Assembly (NCBI GenBank): GCA_027062145.1
Contig: JAMOTX010000037.1
Coordinates: 1-7,703 of the forward strand
Source: Candidatus Altimarinota bacterium
Lineage (GTDB): Bacteria; Patescibacteriota; Gracilibacteria; BD1-5; UBA6164
Length of the DNA stretch: 7,703 bases
Reading direction: 5' to 3'
Part shown: in pieces, positions 1 through 7,461 of the stretch
Layout of the letters: each line of letters opens with the position of its first letter
Numbering within the stretch: position 1 is the first letter of the stretch
Made by a program: the position numbers and the translations under genes
The notes under the pieces: generated by a model
Told to the model about the DNA's origin: nothing
The model's database searches: none
The model's input: only the letters and a program-made list of their open reading frames with translations

Positions 1-1648
1 CTTCAAAAGATGAATGAAACATCATATCAGTAATAGCTATAATACTTTGTCATAAAACAAAATTACCAGTTCAAAAATATTCTAATCTTTTTAACGCATC
101 AATTAAATCATTTGGTATTTTTTCTCATGTTTTATAATGTTTAGCGACATTAATAATTGTTTCTGTATCATTAGACCAATTTTCAAGTAATTGACTTGGT
201 AACTCAACAAAATCCCATTCAACTTGTACTCAAGTTAGATCAGCATATTTTGATTTTGATAACATAGAATGTATAGCATGTCCAAACTCATGAAATATAG
301 TTTCAACTTCAGATAAAGTTAATAGTATATTTTCAGATTTAACAAAACTCATGTTATTTATTACAATAGATTTTTTATCTTCAAATCTTTCCCTTAATTC
401 ATTAGCCCAAGCTCAACTTCTTTTATCTTCATTATAAAAATAATCTCACATAAAATATGAAATAAATTTTTCTCATTTATAAACTTCGTATATCTCTATA
501 TCATCATTATACTTCCCCTCTATTTCTATTTTTTTCATTCTTATTCAATACAATTTTTCAACTGTTTCAAAAAGTGCTTGTTTTGTATTTTCAAATTCAA
601 AATATTCTTTTAATTTTTTATCATCTAATTTGTACTTTTTTTCTTTAAGTAATCTAGAATAATAAGTCATATCCCATTGATTAATTTTTTCTAATCAGAA
701 AAAATCTTTTATTTCATTTATTTCTTTTAATGCCTTAGGTTTAGATTTAATAGCTAAATCATTTAATAAATCAATAACTTCTTCTGGATTTTTAGCCATT
801 TTAAATTCTAAAGAAAGTTCAGCATAATTATTATAATTTAGAATCTTAGCTTTTTCTTCTCTTAATTTAATTATTTCTAAAACAATTTCTCTATTGTCAT
901 ATTTTCATTCAGAAGCAAATGAATTATGAATTTCTAAAAAATGTTTTCTTATTTCAGAGTTAGAACAATATTTTAATATAGCTATATATGAAGAATAGCT
1001 TGAATCAAATAAATATCATTCTTTTCATTTAGTTTTAGCTTTTTCAGATGCGTTATCTAAATCACTTTTTGGTAATTCTTTTAAAAATTCATCATCAGCT
1101 AGTAAATATTCAAATTCTTTTTCACTATCTAAAATATTATTAGAATATTTATTAGATAATTTTGATAATTTTTTAATAATAAGTTTTAATTTTTTTTGCT
1201 TATCTACTTCTAAATTAATTCATTTAACTTTAAATGCTATTATAGTATCCTCTATAATTTTCTTTTGTTCTAAATTAAGACTGCAGTTATTAAAGCAATA
1301 TTCAAACATTTCAAAATACCTTTTTGAATATGATATTTCATTATAAAAGTCATTAAGTTTTGGTTCTACATTTTCTATAACTTCTCTAACTTTATCTCCT
1401 GATTTAACACTTGATAAATGATTTAATAAACCCCAAAAAAAACTTAAATTTGATTCTTCTTCAAATAAATCAAAAGTTATTTCCTTATCTTCAGTTTGTA
1501 ATTTATCATTAAATTTCTTTTTTTCTTCATCCAAAAATTCTAACAAAATATCTTCTGCTATATTTAATACTTCTTCACTATATAAAAATTGTAAATTTGG
1601 AAAATCTTTTCTTTCTAACTCATTAATAATTTTTTGTTTTAATTCCAT
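1..1648 (-). CDS. M3 family zinc oligopeptidase (OpdA/Dcp type), C-terminus cut off by window edge
   Basis: Probably a cytoplasmic metallopeptidase that hydrolyses short peptides. Read with TGA as glycine, the frame is open for 549 codons from ATG 1646-1648 to the window edge. The zinc site HEFGHAIH is at residues 453-460, and the expected third ligand is Glu482 in DFVELPSQ. Upstream, around residues 390-410, is the family-typical stretch FMGDYFYNEDKRSGAWANEL, and before it a segment like the 'D-(M/L)-x-Y-Y-x-x-L' lead-in of M3 enzymes. The DFVELPSQ..ENW arrangement resembles OpdA/PrlC and Dcp more than PepF. Family members are about 650-700 residues, so roughly 100-150 are missing. The first 143 codons have no TGA; the first TGA is at 1218-1220. 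No Shine-Dalgarno sequence precedes the start, only A/T. It diverges from ung with an 89-base spacer. The family assignment is firm; the exact substrate class is inferred. Confidence 0.93.
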
Positions 1649-1737
1649 TTTTTTATTTATTTTTATATAAAATTGATTAGAATGATTTTATAGTTTTACA
1701 GATTAATTTCAACTAAAAAATGAACATAATACCAAAA
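1649..1737. promoter_or_regulatory. divergent intergenic region between M3 peptidase and ung
   Basis: This 89-base, almost pure A/T spacer must hold promoters for both flanking genes, since they point away from each other. Several TATA-like hexamers are present, for example TATAGT at 1689-1694 on plus and TATATA within the minus-strand leader, but none has a convincing -35 partner at 16-18 bases. An in-frame ATG at 1720-1722 lies inside it and could extend ung by six residues. No ribosome binding site is visible for either gene. Confidence 0.4.
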
Positions 1738-2385
1738 ATGGAAACTAGTTGGAATAAAGTATTAAAAGATGAATTCAAAAAAGAATATTTCAAAGAAATA
1801 GAACAAAAAATATATGATGATATTACAAATTGAATAACAATATATCCTGAAACTCAAAATATATTTAAAGCATTTGAAAAAACTACATTTGATAATATAA
1901 AAGTAGTTATTTTATGACAAGATCCATATCATGGAGAATGACAAGCACAATGATTTTGTTTTTCTGTTCCAGAATGAACTAAGCTACCTCCTAGCTTAAG
2001 AAATATTTATAAAGAACTATTAGAAGAATCAAAAAATTGAGATTTAACTTCATGGACTGAACAATGAGTATTTTTATTAAATGCTATATTAACAGTACAA
2101 GAATGAACTCCTGCAAGTCATTCTAAAATATGATGGGCACAATTTACAGATACTGTTATTAAAACTATTTCAGATAAAAAAGAATGAATTATATTCTTAC
2201 TTTGGTGAGCATTTGCACAAGGTAAGAAAAAATTAATAAATGAATCAAAACATACTATTTTAGAAACAACACACCCTTCTCCATTTTCAGCTTATAGATG
2301 ATTTTTGGAAAGTGATTGTTTTAATGAAACAAATAAACTTTTAAAAGAAAATTGAGAAAAAGAAATTAATTGGAAAATAAAATAA
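1738..2385 (+). CDS. ung: uracil-DNA glycosylase, family 1
   Basis: Removes uracil from DNA as the first step of base excision repair. The 215-residue product has the catalytic motif GQDPYH at residues 60-65 (Asp62 as the water-activating aspartate), followed by GEGQAQGF, the TIYP and PPSL segments, LLN, the SHSKIGWAQFTD stretch, LLWGAFAQ, and the HPSPFS loop with His179. All family-1 hallmarks are present and the length matches bacterial Ung (about 220-230). About 13 of its 15 glycines are TGA by hand count, including the first residue of GQDPYH, so the gene is readable only under code 25. ATG 1738 puts the catalytic Asp at 62, close to Asp64 of E. coli; the in-frame ATG at 1720 is an alternative start and a TAA at 1714 rules out anything earlier. 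It stops with TAA inside the terminator inverted repeat. No Shine-Dalgarno sequence is seen. Confidence 0.97.
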
Positions 2386-2491
2386 AAAAATACTAAATAT
2401 ATTTTTGTAAAACTTTTTAAGCATTAACTATTCACATAAAGTATTAAATTGCGAAAAAATATGTCAAACAATATATTTAGTATTTTTTTAT
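2382..2491. terminator. large inverted repeat between convergent ung and lysA, probable bidirectional terminator
   Basis: Bases 2382-2403 are the perfect reverse complement of 2470-2491, a 22-bp stem around a 66-base loop. The left arm begins with a run of A and the right arm ends with a run of T, so each strand's transcript ends in a U-tract. The ung stop (2383-2385) and the lysA stop (2488-2490) both lie inside the arms. The loop is unusually large for an intrinsic terminator. A second pairing is possible between ATTTTTG near 2400-2407 and CGAAAAAAT near 2452-2461. I see no gene in the loop. Confidence 0.7.
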
Positions 2492-3733
2492 ATAACTTCT
2501 ACCTCATTTTTCCAAATATCTTCTAAATTTTGTCTTTTTCTTATTTCTTTAATTTCTCAATTATTTCTAATTAATAATTCTCCTGCTTCTGGAAATGAAT
2601 TATAATTTTTCATACTCATAGATGAATTATAAGCTCAAGTTCCATCAATAACCATAATATCTCAAACTGAAACTTTTGGTAAACTAATAGTTTCTAATAC
2701 TTCTTGGTCATAAAGTTTACATGTAAGAATATCTCATGATTCACAACAATGTCCTACTACTACATAATCTTCTTTTTCTATTGATTCATTTATAACTGCA
2801 ATTGGTTGTTGTACTCCATACATTGGGACTCTAGGCATTTCTGTCATTCATGTGTTTGTTCTAATAAATTTATATCATTTTTTTCAAGTTGAAACTATAT
2901 CATCAACTTTAGCTATTACAGAACATGAATTAATAACCATGTATTTTCATGGCTCCACTTCTAATTTTATTTTTCTTCATGTTTGTTTATAAAAATCTTC
3001 AAATTTTTCAGCTACTGATTTTCATATAGCTTCTAAATCTGCTGATTTTTCATAAGGCATAATTGCCATTTTAAATCATCCTCACATATCTAAACAAGTA
3101 ACACTTCAAAATATTTTAACAAATCATAATCAAATATTAGCTGATTCTGTCCAAGATTTAGGGGTATTTTCTGAACCAATATGAATATGAATTTTTATAA
3201 TTTTTAATTTATTTTCAGCAGCTATTTTTTTGATTTTTAAAATATCTTCATGCCATATTCCAAAAGATGAAGTTTCTCCTCACGTTGAAATAGCTTTGAA
3301 TGCTCCCGATCACATTCATGGATTTATTCTAACTCATATTTTCAATTCAAGGTTTATTTAACTTTACTATTTCTCTTAATTGTTTCAAACTAGTAGCAAC
3401 TATTAAAACTCACATATCTACTAATTCAGATAAATTACCTGGAGTTTCTTGACCAGATATTTGTATATCACTTCATTTAAATCAAGCATTTAATGCTCTA
3501 TATGCTTCATATTCTGAACTACAATCTATTTTTATTCCTTTATTATTAAAGATTTTTAAAATATTTATATTTGAATTAGCTTTCATAGCATATCTAACTT
3601 TATGTCAAAATGCACTTGGAAATGCTAAAAAAGCATCTGCTGCTTCATTTAATTTATCTTCTGAATAAACATATACTGGTGTTTGAAAATCTTGTTCTAT
3701 TTTATTTACTTGTTCTTCATTTAAAAAATTCAT
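2488..3733 (-). CDS. lysA: LysA-type diaminopimelate decarboxylase, interrupted by a +1 frameshift
   Basis: A fold-III PLP decarboxylase that most resembles LysA, which converts meso-diaminopimelate to lysine. The N-terminal part (codons 1-134 from ATG 3733, ending at TAG 3329-3331) has PVYVYSEDKL, the PLP lysine Lys51 in RYAMKAN, DCSSEYEAYRAL and DIQISGQETP. The rest is one base out of phase: GVRINPG, AISTGGETSSFGI, HIHIGSE, LDMGGGF, LEVEPGKYM, the CCESGD catalytic cysteine motif, and a GAYNSSMS..YNSFPEAGELL ending typical of LysA, stopping at TAA 2488-2490. Joined near residue 128, the product is about 414 residues, the normal LysA length, with no domain missing. It lies 9 bases downstream of the pyruvyl transferase and is probably cotranscribed. 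The break may be a real mutation, an assembly error or programmed shifting. A related decarboxylase specificity (ornithine or lysine) cannot be excluded. Confidence 0.85.
3332..3357 (-). other. frameshift window in lysA
   Basis: The upstream frame stays open until TAG at 3329-3331, and the downstream frame is open only after TAA at 3358-3360, so the switch must fall in these 26 bases. A +1 slip at the CCT codon (3350-3352, followed by TGA) gives NKP-ELKIGVRINPG, a natural join for this family. Losing one base anywhere in the CC, TT or neighbouring A runs would also restore the frame. The CCT-TGA context recalls the CTT-TGA slip site of RF2 genes, but here TGA is a glycine codon, so the RF2 mechanism should not apply directly. 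Confidence 0.8.
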
Positions 3734-3742
3734 AATTTACTT

Positions 3743-4789
3743 TTATTTAATAGTATCTTCTTTTTCTATATTTTTTAATACTTCATCAGTTTTATTTGAA
3801 TAACTTATTCAAATAAATGGAATACTATAAACTTGTGAAAGTATTATTGAATGTAATCTCATAGCTAAAACTAGATCCATTTCTTTGTAAATATATTTAG
3901 AATAAACTTCATCCATAGAATTTATAATTCTAATTTTTTCTGTTATTCTTAAAAATCTACTTAAAAATTTATAATCATTAGCAATTAAATCTGTTTTATG
4001 GAAACTATGCGGAAGTAAAATAACTTCTCATCACTCCTTTATTATATAATTAATTAATTCATTTATTTTTCATTCTTCAAATTGCGTATTTAACTTATCT
4101 TCTTTATCACTTAAGTATCATTTTCTAAAAGCTAATGCTACTTTTTTTCATTTTAATTCTATTCAATCCAAATCATTAATACTAAAATCAAAAGATTTAA
4201 TTTTTTTTATTAAACAACTATTTTTTTTATAATTAATGTTTTCATTAAAAACTGGGTCTTGTACTATTTCAGATTTTATTCACAAATTATCTAATACTTT
4301 ATTACTATATACATCTCTTACAGTAATTTTATATACTTTACTAAATATTTTTTTTATTTTATCAAAATTTGAATCATCTTTTATATTTAATCATACGGCA
4401 AAAAATTCTATTTTTTTTCTAAAAAATCTAAAAATATTAGTTCTAAATATCCATTGATTTAAAGGATTTTTTGTTGTTTGTTTTTCATTATCATAAATTA
4501 TTCCTCCTCATCAAATAATTATTAAATCACTTTTTATAACACTAATAATAAATACAAAAAAATTATATATATTTTTAAATATATTTCTTGGGTTTTTAAT
4601 TCATACTGGAAAATATTCTTTGTAAACTATATTTGATTTTTTATAAAAAGGATTTTTATAATCATAAGAAAAAACTATAAATTTAGTTTTTTTTCCATAT
4701 TCATTTTCAAGTAATTTAATTTCATTTTTTAAGATTAATTCATCTCAAAGATTTTGTGCTCAAATTGAAGCAAAAATTGATATTATCAT
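3743..4789 (-). CDS. polysaccharide pyruvyl transferase family protein (CsaB-like)
   Basis: Likely transfers a pyruvyl group from phosphoenolpyruvate onto a surface polysaccharide sugar. In the CsaB branch this makes the cell-wall polymer an anchor for S-layer proteins. The 348-residue frame is intact with TGA as Gly. It has the N-terminal Rossmann-like start (MIISIFASIGAQNLGDELIL), the glycine run IIIGGGGIIYD at about 90-99 (encoded TGA TGA GGA GGA), a central VRD..S...L segment, ALAFRK and VILLPHSFHKTD, and the C-terminal signature MRLHSIILSQVYSIPFIGIS with RLHS at 311-314 followed by YSNKTDEVL. These fit the PS_pyruv_trans family; the exact acceptor is unknown. ATG 4787-4789 is used, with no Shine-Dalgarno sequence. 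A weak -10-like TATAAA (4810-4815, minus) lies between it and the comM terminator, so it probably has its own promoter. lysA follows after 9 bases. Confidence 0.88.
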
Positions 4790-4830
4790 ATTTATATTAT
4801 TTGATATATTTTATAGATATATAATAAATA

Positions 4831-4860
4831 AAAAGAAAAAAAAAGCTAGTTTATCTAGCT
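4831..4860 (-). terminator. intrinsic terminator of comM
   Basis: A 6-bp stem AGCTAG/CTAGCT (4844-4849 with 4855-4860) around a 5-base loop is followed, on the minus strand, by a U-tract of at least eight bases and then more T-rich sequence. The comM stop codon TAG (4855-4857) forms part of the stem. Confidence 0.85.
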
Positions 4861-6396
4861 CTCTTCTTTTTTTCTAAAACTCAAAGCTTCTAAAACATGT
4901 TTACTTTCAATATTTTTATTAAGCTCTAAATCAGCTATGGTTCTAGCTAATTTTAATATTCTAAAATATGCTCTTGCAGATAAATTTAGATTACTTATTG
5001 CTTGTTTTAAAATATTATCTGTATCATTATCTATTTTACAATATTTATTTATATCCTTTGTTCACATTTCAGAATTAAAAGTAATACTAGTTCATTCAAA
5101 TCTATCTAATTGAATAGACCTAGCACCTTCCACTCTTATTTTTATATCACTTGAATTTTCTGAATCACTATAATCATCACCAATTTTAAATTGTTTAGTT
5201 TTTACTTTTGGAACTTCAATAAAAATATCTACCCTATCTATAAGTGGTCCTGATAATTTTCATCTATAATTTTCTACTTGTTTATTTGTACAAATACATT
5301 CTTTATCAGGATCAGTTAAAAATCAACACGGACAAGGATTCATTGCTCAAACTAAAGTAAAAGCAGCTGGATAATTATAAGTAGCATTAACTCTATTAAC
5401 TGTAATATTTCAATCTTCTAATGGTTGCCTTAAAACTTCAAGTACAGACTTATCAAACTCCAATATTTCATCTAAAAACAAAACTCATTTATGTGCTAAA
5501 GATATTTCTCAGGGTTTTGCATTTCTTCATCAACCAATAATACTAGCACTTGATGCAGTATGATGAATTGTTCTAAATGGTCTTTTATTAACAATAGGAT
5601 TGTTTATATTTAAAAGACCACAAATACTATATATTTTTGAAACTTCGATAGCTTCATCTATAGTTAAATCTGGTAATATACTAGCAAAAGATTTACTAAG
5701 CATCGTTTTTCAACTACCAGGAGGTCAATCCATTATAATATTATGTCATCAAGCTGCTGCTATTTCCAATGCTCTTTTTGCTTGTTCTTGTCCTAAAACA
5801 TATTTAAAATCAAATTTATTTTCTATTATTAAATCTTTTTTTCAAAAATTTTTAAAATCTAATTTTTCAGCAATTTTTAACTCCTTATCTTTATTTAATA
5901 TATCAATAACTTCCTCTAAATTATTTACAGCGATAACATCTATTCATGGAATTATAGATGCTTCAAATACATTATCCTTTGGAATAAAAATTCTTTTAAA
6001 TCATTTTTCTTTTGCTCAAATAGTAGCAGGCAAAACACTTGAAACTTTTCTAAGTCTTCAATCAAGAGAAAGTTCTCATAAAAATATTGAATCTTTAACT
6101 AGACTTTCTTCTATAGATCAATTATTCAAAAGTATTCATATAGCAATTGGAAAATCAAAACTTGGTCATGATTTTTTAATATCAGCAGGAGCTAAATTAA
6201 CCGTTATTCTTGTCATTGGTAATTTATTTCAAGAAGATTTTAAAGCAGATTTCATTCTTTCTTTACTTTCTTGAACTCATTGATCAGCAAGTCACACTAT
6301 TGTAAAACTAGGCAATCAATTATTTATATCTACTTCTACTTCTATTAAATCAGAATTTAATCAGTTTACTGTTATAGAATTTACTTTTGATATCAT
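4855..6396 (-). CDS. comM: ComM/YifB family AAA+ ATPase of natural transformation
   Basis: ComM is a hexameric AAA+ helicase, related to Mg-chelatase subunit I, that promotes branch migration so incoming single-stranded DNA integrates over long tracts. The 513-residue product has the N-terminal domain (EVEVDINNGLPSFTIVGLAD at about 22-41, then NLAPADIKKSGPSFDFPIA), the YVLGQEQAKRALEIAAAGGH lead-in, Walker A GPPGSGKT at 224-231, FRTIHHTASSASIIGGG, Walker B GVLFLDE ending near 310, AMNPCPCG with further cysteines (C-I-C), the sensor stretch GPLIDRVDI, and the C-terminal SARAYFRILKLARTIADLE domain. Length matches the usual 500-510. By hand count about 28 of 35 glycines are TGA, including codons 1 and 6 of Walker A. 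The start is ATG 6394-6396; no Shine-Dalgarno sequence is seen. It ends with TAG inside its terminator. Its presence suggests natural DNA uptake, but no uptake-machinery gene is in the window. Confidence 0.96.
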
Positions 6397-6414
6397 AATT
6401 CGTGTTGTTAATAT

Positions 6415-6454
6415 TATATACAATATATACTCTAACTATATACTTTTTATATAC
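6415..6454. repeat. four direct TATATAC repeats upstream of comM
   Basis: TATATAC occurs at 6415-6421, 6424-6430, 6437-6443 and 6448-6454, with starts 9, 13 and 11 bases apart, roughly one helical turn on average. The array overlaps the likely comM promoter. In so AT-rich a sequence, TA-rich words recur by chance, but four exact 7-mers in 40 bases, all in one orientation, is notable. It could be an operator array or simple low-complexity sequence. Confidence 0.55.
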
Positions 6455-6482
6455 AAGTCAAATTTATTTTAATATAAAAAAA

Positions 6483-6510
6483 TTGATTTATAAAAATTAA
6501 TACATATATT
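6483..6510 (+). promoter_or_regulatory. candidate promoter of the PsiE-like gene
   Basis: TTGATT (6483-6488) and TATATT (6505-6510) are separated by 16 bases, a reasonable sigma-70-type pair. Initiation would fall in or just after the C-rich run at 6511-6519, giving a leader of about 23 bases. Confidence 0.5.
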
Positions 6511-6527
6511 CCCCCTTCCAAAAAAAC

Positions 6528-6533
6528 AAAGGA
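6528..6533 (+). promoter_or_regulatory. ribosome binding site of the PsiE-like gene
   Basis: AAAGGA sits six bases before TTG 6540. It is the only clear Shine-Dalgarno-like sequence before a start in the window, and it favours the TTG start over the in-frame ATG at 6591. CCTT at 6514-6517 could pair weakly with AAGG at 6529-6532. Confidence 0.6.
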
Positions 6534-6539
6534 AAAAAA

Positions 6540-6986
6540 TTGGAAGAAACAAAACAAAAACAAAAATTAAGAAATAAGTTGGCATTTTATATGCAAAAAT
6601 TTATAAGTATTATTTTTATAATACTTACTGCAGTAACAGCAATATATCTAGTAAATGAGATTTATCATTTTTCTATAAAGGTATACGCTGGTATTTCAAA
6701 TAAAGAATTTATTAAAGAAGTTTTTTATCTACTCATAATTATAGAAGTTATGTTTATTGGTATAAAATACTTCTCTGAAAATTTACATATTCCAAAAAGA
6801 TATTTTTTATATATTGGTATTACAACCTTAATAAAAGAAATATTTATTCACCCAGAAAAATCTCTTTTATATTCTGGTGCAATATTAATGCTAGTAATCG
6901 CAAGTTCACTAATAAAAATAGTAAATATATATTCAAAAGAAAAAGAAAAGCCTCCTTTATTTGAAAAATGATTTAACTATTATTAA
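6540..6986 (+). CDS. PsiE-like small integral membrane protein
   Basis: A 148-residue protein with four predicted membrane segments at about 20-40, 60-78, 87-103 and 108-128, a basic N-terminus (KQKQKLRNK) and a charged tail. The third segment region, NLHIPKRYFLYIGITTLIKEIFI, matches the PsiE family pattern of a short 'h-(L/I)-P-x-R-Y' loop followed by 'I-G-I-T-x-(L/I)-(I/R)', and an acidic residue (Glu69) in the second segment also fits. PsiE of E. coli is induced by phosphate starvation, but its biochemical role is unknown, and nothing here shows phosphate control. The frame runs through one TGA (6969-6971, Gly) before TAA; under the standard code it would end five residues early. TTG start chosen on the AAAGGA site. 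It diverges from comM; no functional link is evident. Another small four-helix family is possible. Confidence 0.75.
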
Positions 6987-7013
6987 TCCTAATCAATATG
7001 ATTAGGATTTTTT
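6985..7013 (+). terminator. intrinsic terminator of the PsiE-like gene
   Basis: A perfect 10-bp stem (6985-6994 with 7000-7009, AATCCTAATC and its complement) around the loop AATAT is followed by a T run through 7013. The last two bases of the stop codon TAA (6984-6986) lie in the stem. Confidence 0.93.
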
Positions 7014-7014
7014 C

Positions 7015-7042
7015 TTGCATTTCAATCAAAAATAGCTATAAA
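7015..7042 (+). promoter_or_regulatory. candidate promoter of the rhodanese-like gene
   Basis: TTGCAT (7015-7020) and TATAAA (7037-7042) are 16 bases apart, immediately after the terminator of the preceding gene. The leader to ATG 7072 would be about 22 bases. The -10 is good and the -35 weak. Confidence 0.45.
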
Positions 7043-7071
7043 TTCATTGTTTTAAAAATAATTAAATAAAT

Positions 7072-7398
7072 ATGTGAATTACTGAAAGTTATGATCCAAA
7101 TGCATGTAGTATTGGATGAAGAAATAATTGATTAGAATCTTGGACATGGGAAGAATATAAGGAACAAAAAGAAAAATTTTGAGACCAAATTGTTCTTGTA
7201 GATATGATAAATCATCCTATTCTTGACTCTGTTACTATTTCAAATGAATTATTTGATCCAAGTAATAAACCAAAATGAACTGTTTTTGCTCTATATTGTC
7301 ACAGTGGATGATCTAGTTGATATATTCAAATGCAAATAACTCCTCAATTACCAATGTACAAATTTGTAAATATTGCTGGAGGAATAATGAGCTATTAA
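7072..7398 (+). CDS. small single-domain rhodanese-like protein
   Basis: A 108-residue protein fitting a single rhodanese domain, the fold that carries sulfur on a loop cysteine. Seen in order: WTWEEYKEQ (helix before the first strand), QIVLVDMINHPIL (strand ending in the conserved Asp), VTISNELFD, the central strand TVFALYCHSGGSSGYIQMQI with candidate active-site Cys76 and loop C-H-S-G-G-S-S, and the C-terminal VNIAGGIMSY, matching the 'l-x-G-G-i-x-x-(W/Y)' end of rhodaneses. Rhodanese loops usually read C-x-x-G-x-R/x-S; here the position before the final serines is Gly, not Arg, so thiosulfate activity is uncertain. The second codon is TGA, so a standard-code annotation would miss the gene. 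There is no signal peptide, suggesting a cytoplasmic protein. It is followed 63 bases later by the cyclic-nucleotide-binding protein. Family call moderately sure; function inferred only. Confidence 0.7.
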
Positions 7399-7401
7399 TA
7401 T

Positions 7402-7430
7402 TTGTAAATAATAAATTTTTATGTTAATAT
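7402..7430 (+). promoter_or_regulatory. candidate promoter of the cyclic-nucleotide-binding gene
   Basis: TTGTAA (7402-7407) and TAATAT (7425-7430) are 17 bases apart, leaving a leader of about 25 bases to ATG 7462. The rest of the 63-base spacer is A/T-rich with small palindromes such as TTAATATTAA, and no clear terminator for the rhodanese gene is seen, so read-through is also possible. Confidence 0.4.
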
Positions 7431-7461
7431 TTATATATAAATTTAATATTAATATAAAAAT

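Larger units (their letters stand above)
6397..6539. promoter_or_regulatory. divergent promoter region between comM and the PsiE-like gene
   Basis: This 143-base spacer contains signals for both directions. For comM (minus), TATAAT lies at 6413-6418, leaving a leader of only about 10 bases, and TTGACT lies further upstream at 6456-6461. The two are too far apart to be one promoter, but TTGACT has TATA-rich sequence 15-17 bases downstream. For the plus gene see the separate promoter entry. The left half carries four TATATAC repeats and the right half a C-rich stretch (6511-6519) that stands out from the A/T background. Confidence 0.55.

Noticed and set aside
1649..1737. Specific promoters for the M3 peptidase and ung
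   Set aside because: TATA-like words are everywhere in this A/T spacer and none pairs with a convincing -35, so individual sites are not called.
2404..2469. Possible small gene or RNA in the loop of the ung/lysA inverted repeat
   Set aside because: No start with a meaningful open frame and no recognisable RNA family; kept only as a structural observation.
4236..4457. 73-codon plus-strand open frame
   Set aside because: Antisense to the intact pyruvyl transferase gene; hydrophobic low-complexity translation with no family resemblance.
5600..6274. 224-codon plus-strand open frame
   Set aside because: It lies antisense within comM, whose minus-strand frame shows full ComM motifs; its openness follows from the AT-rich codon usage of comM.
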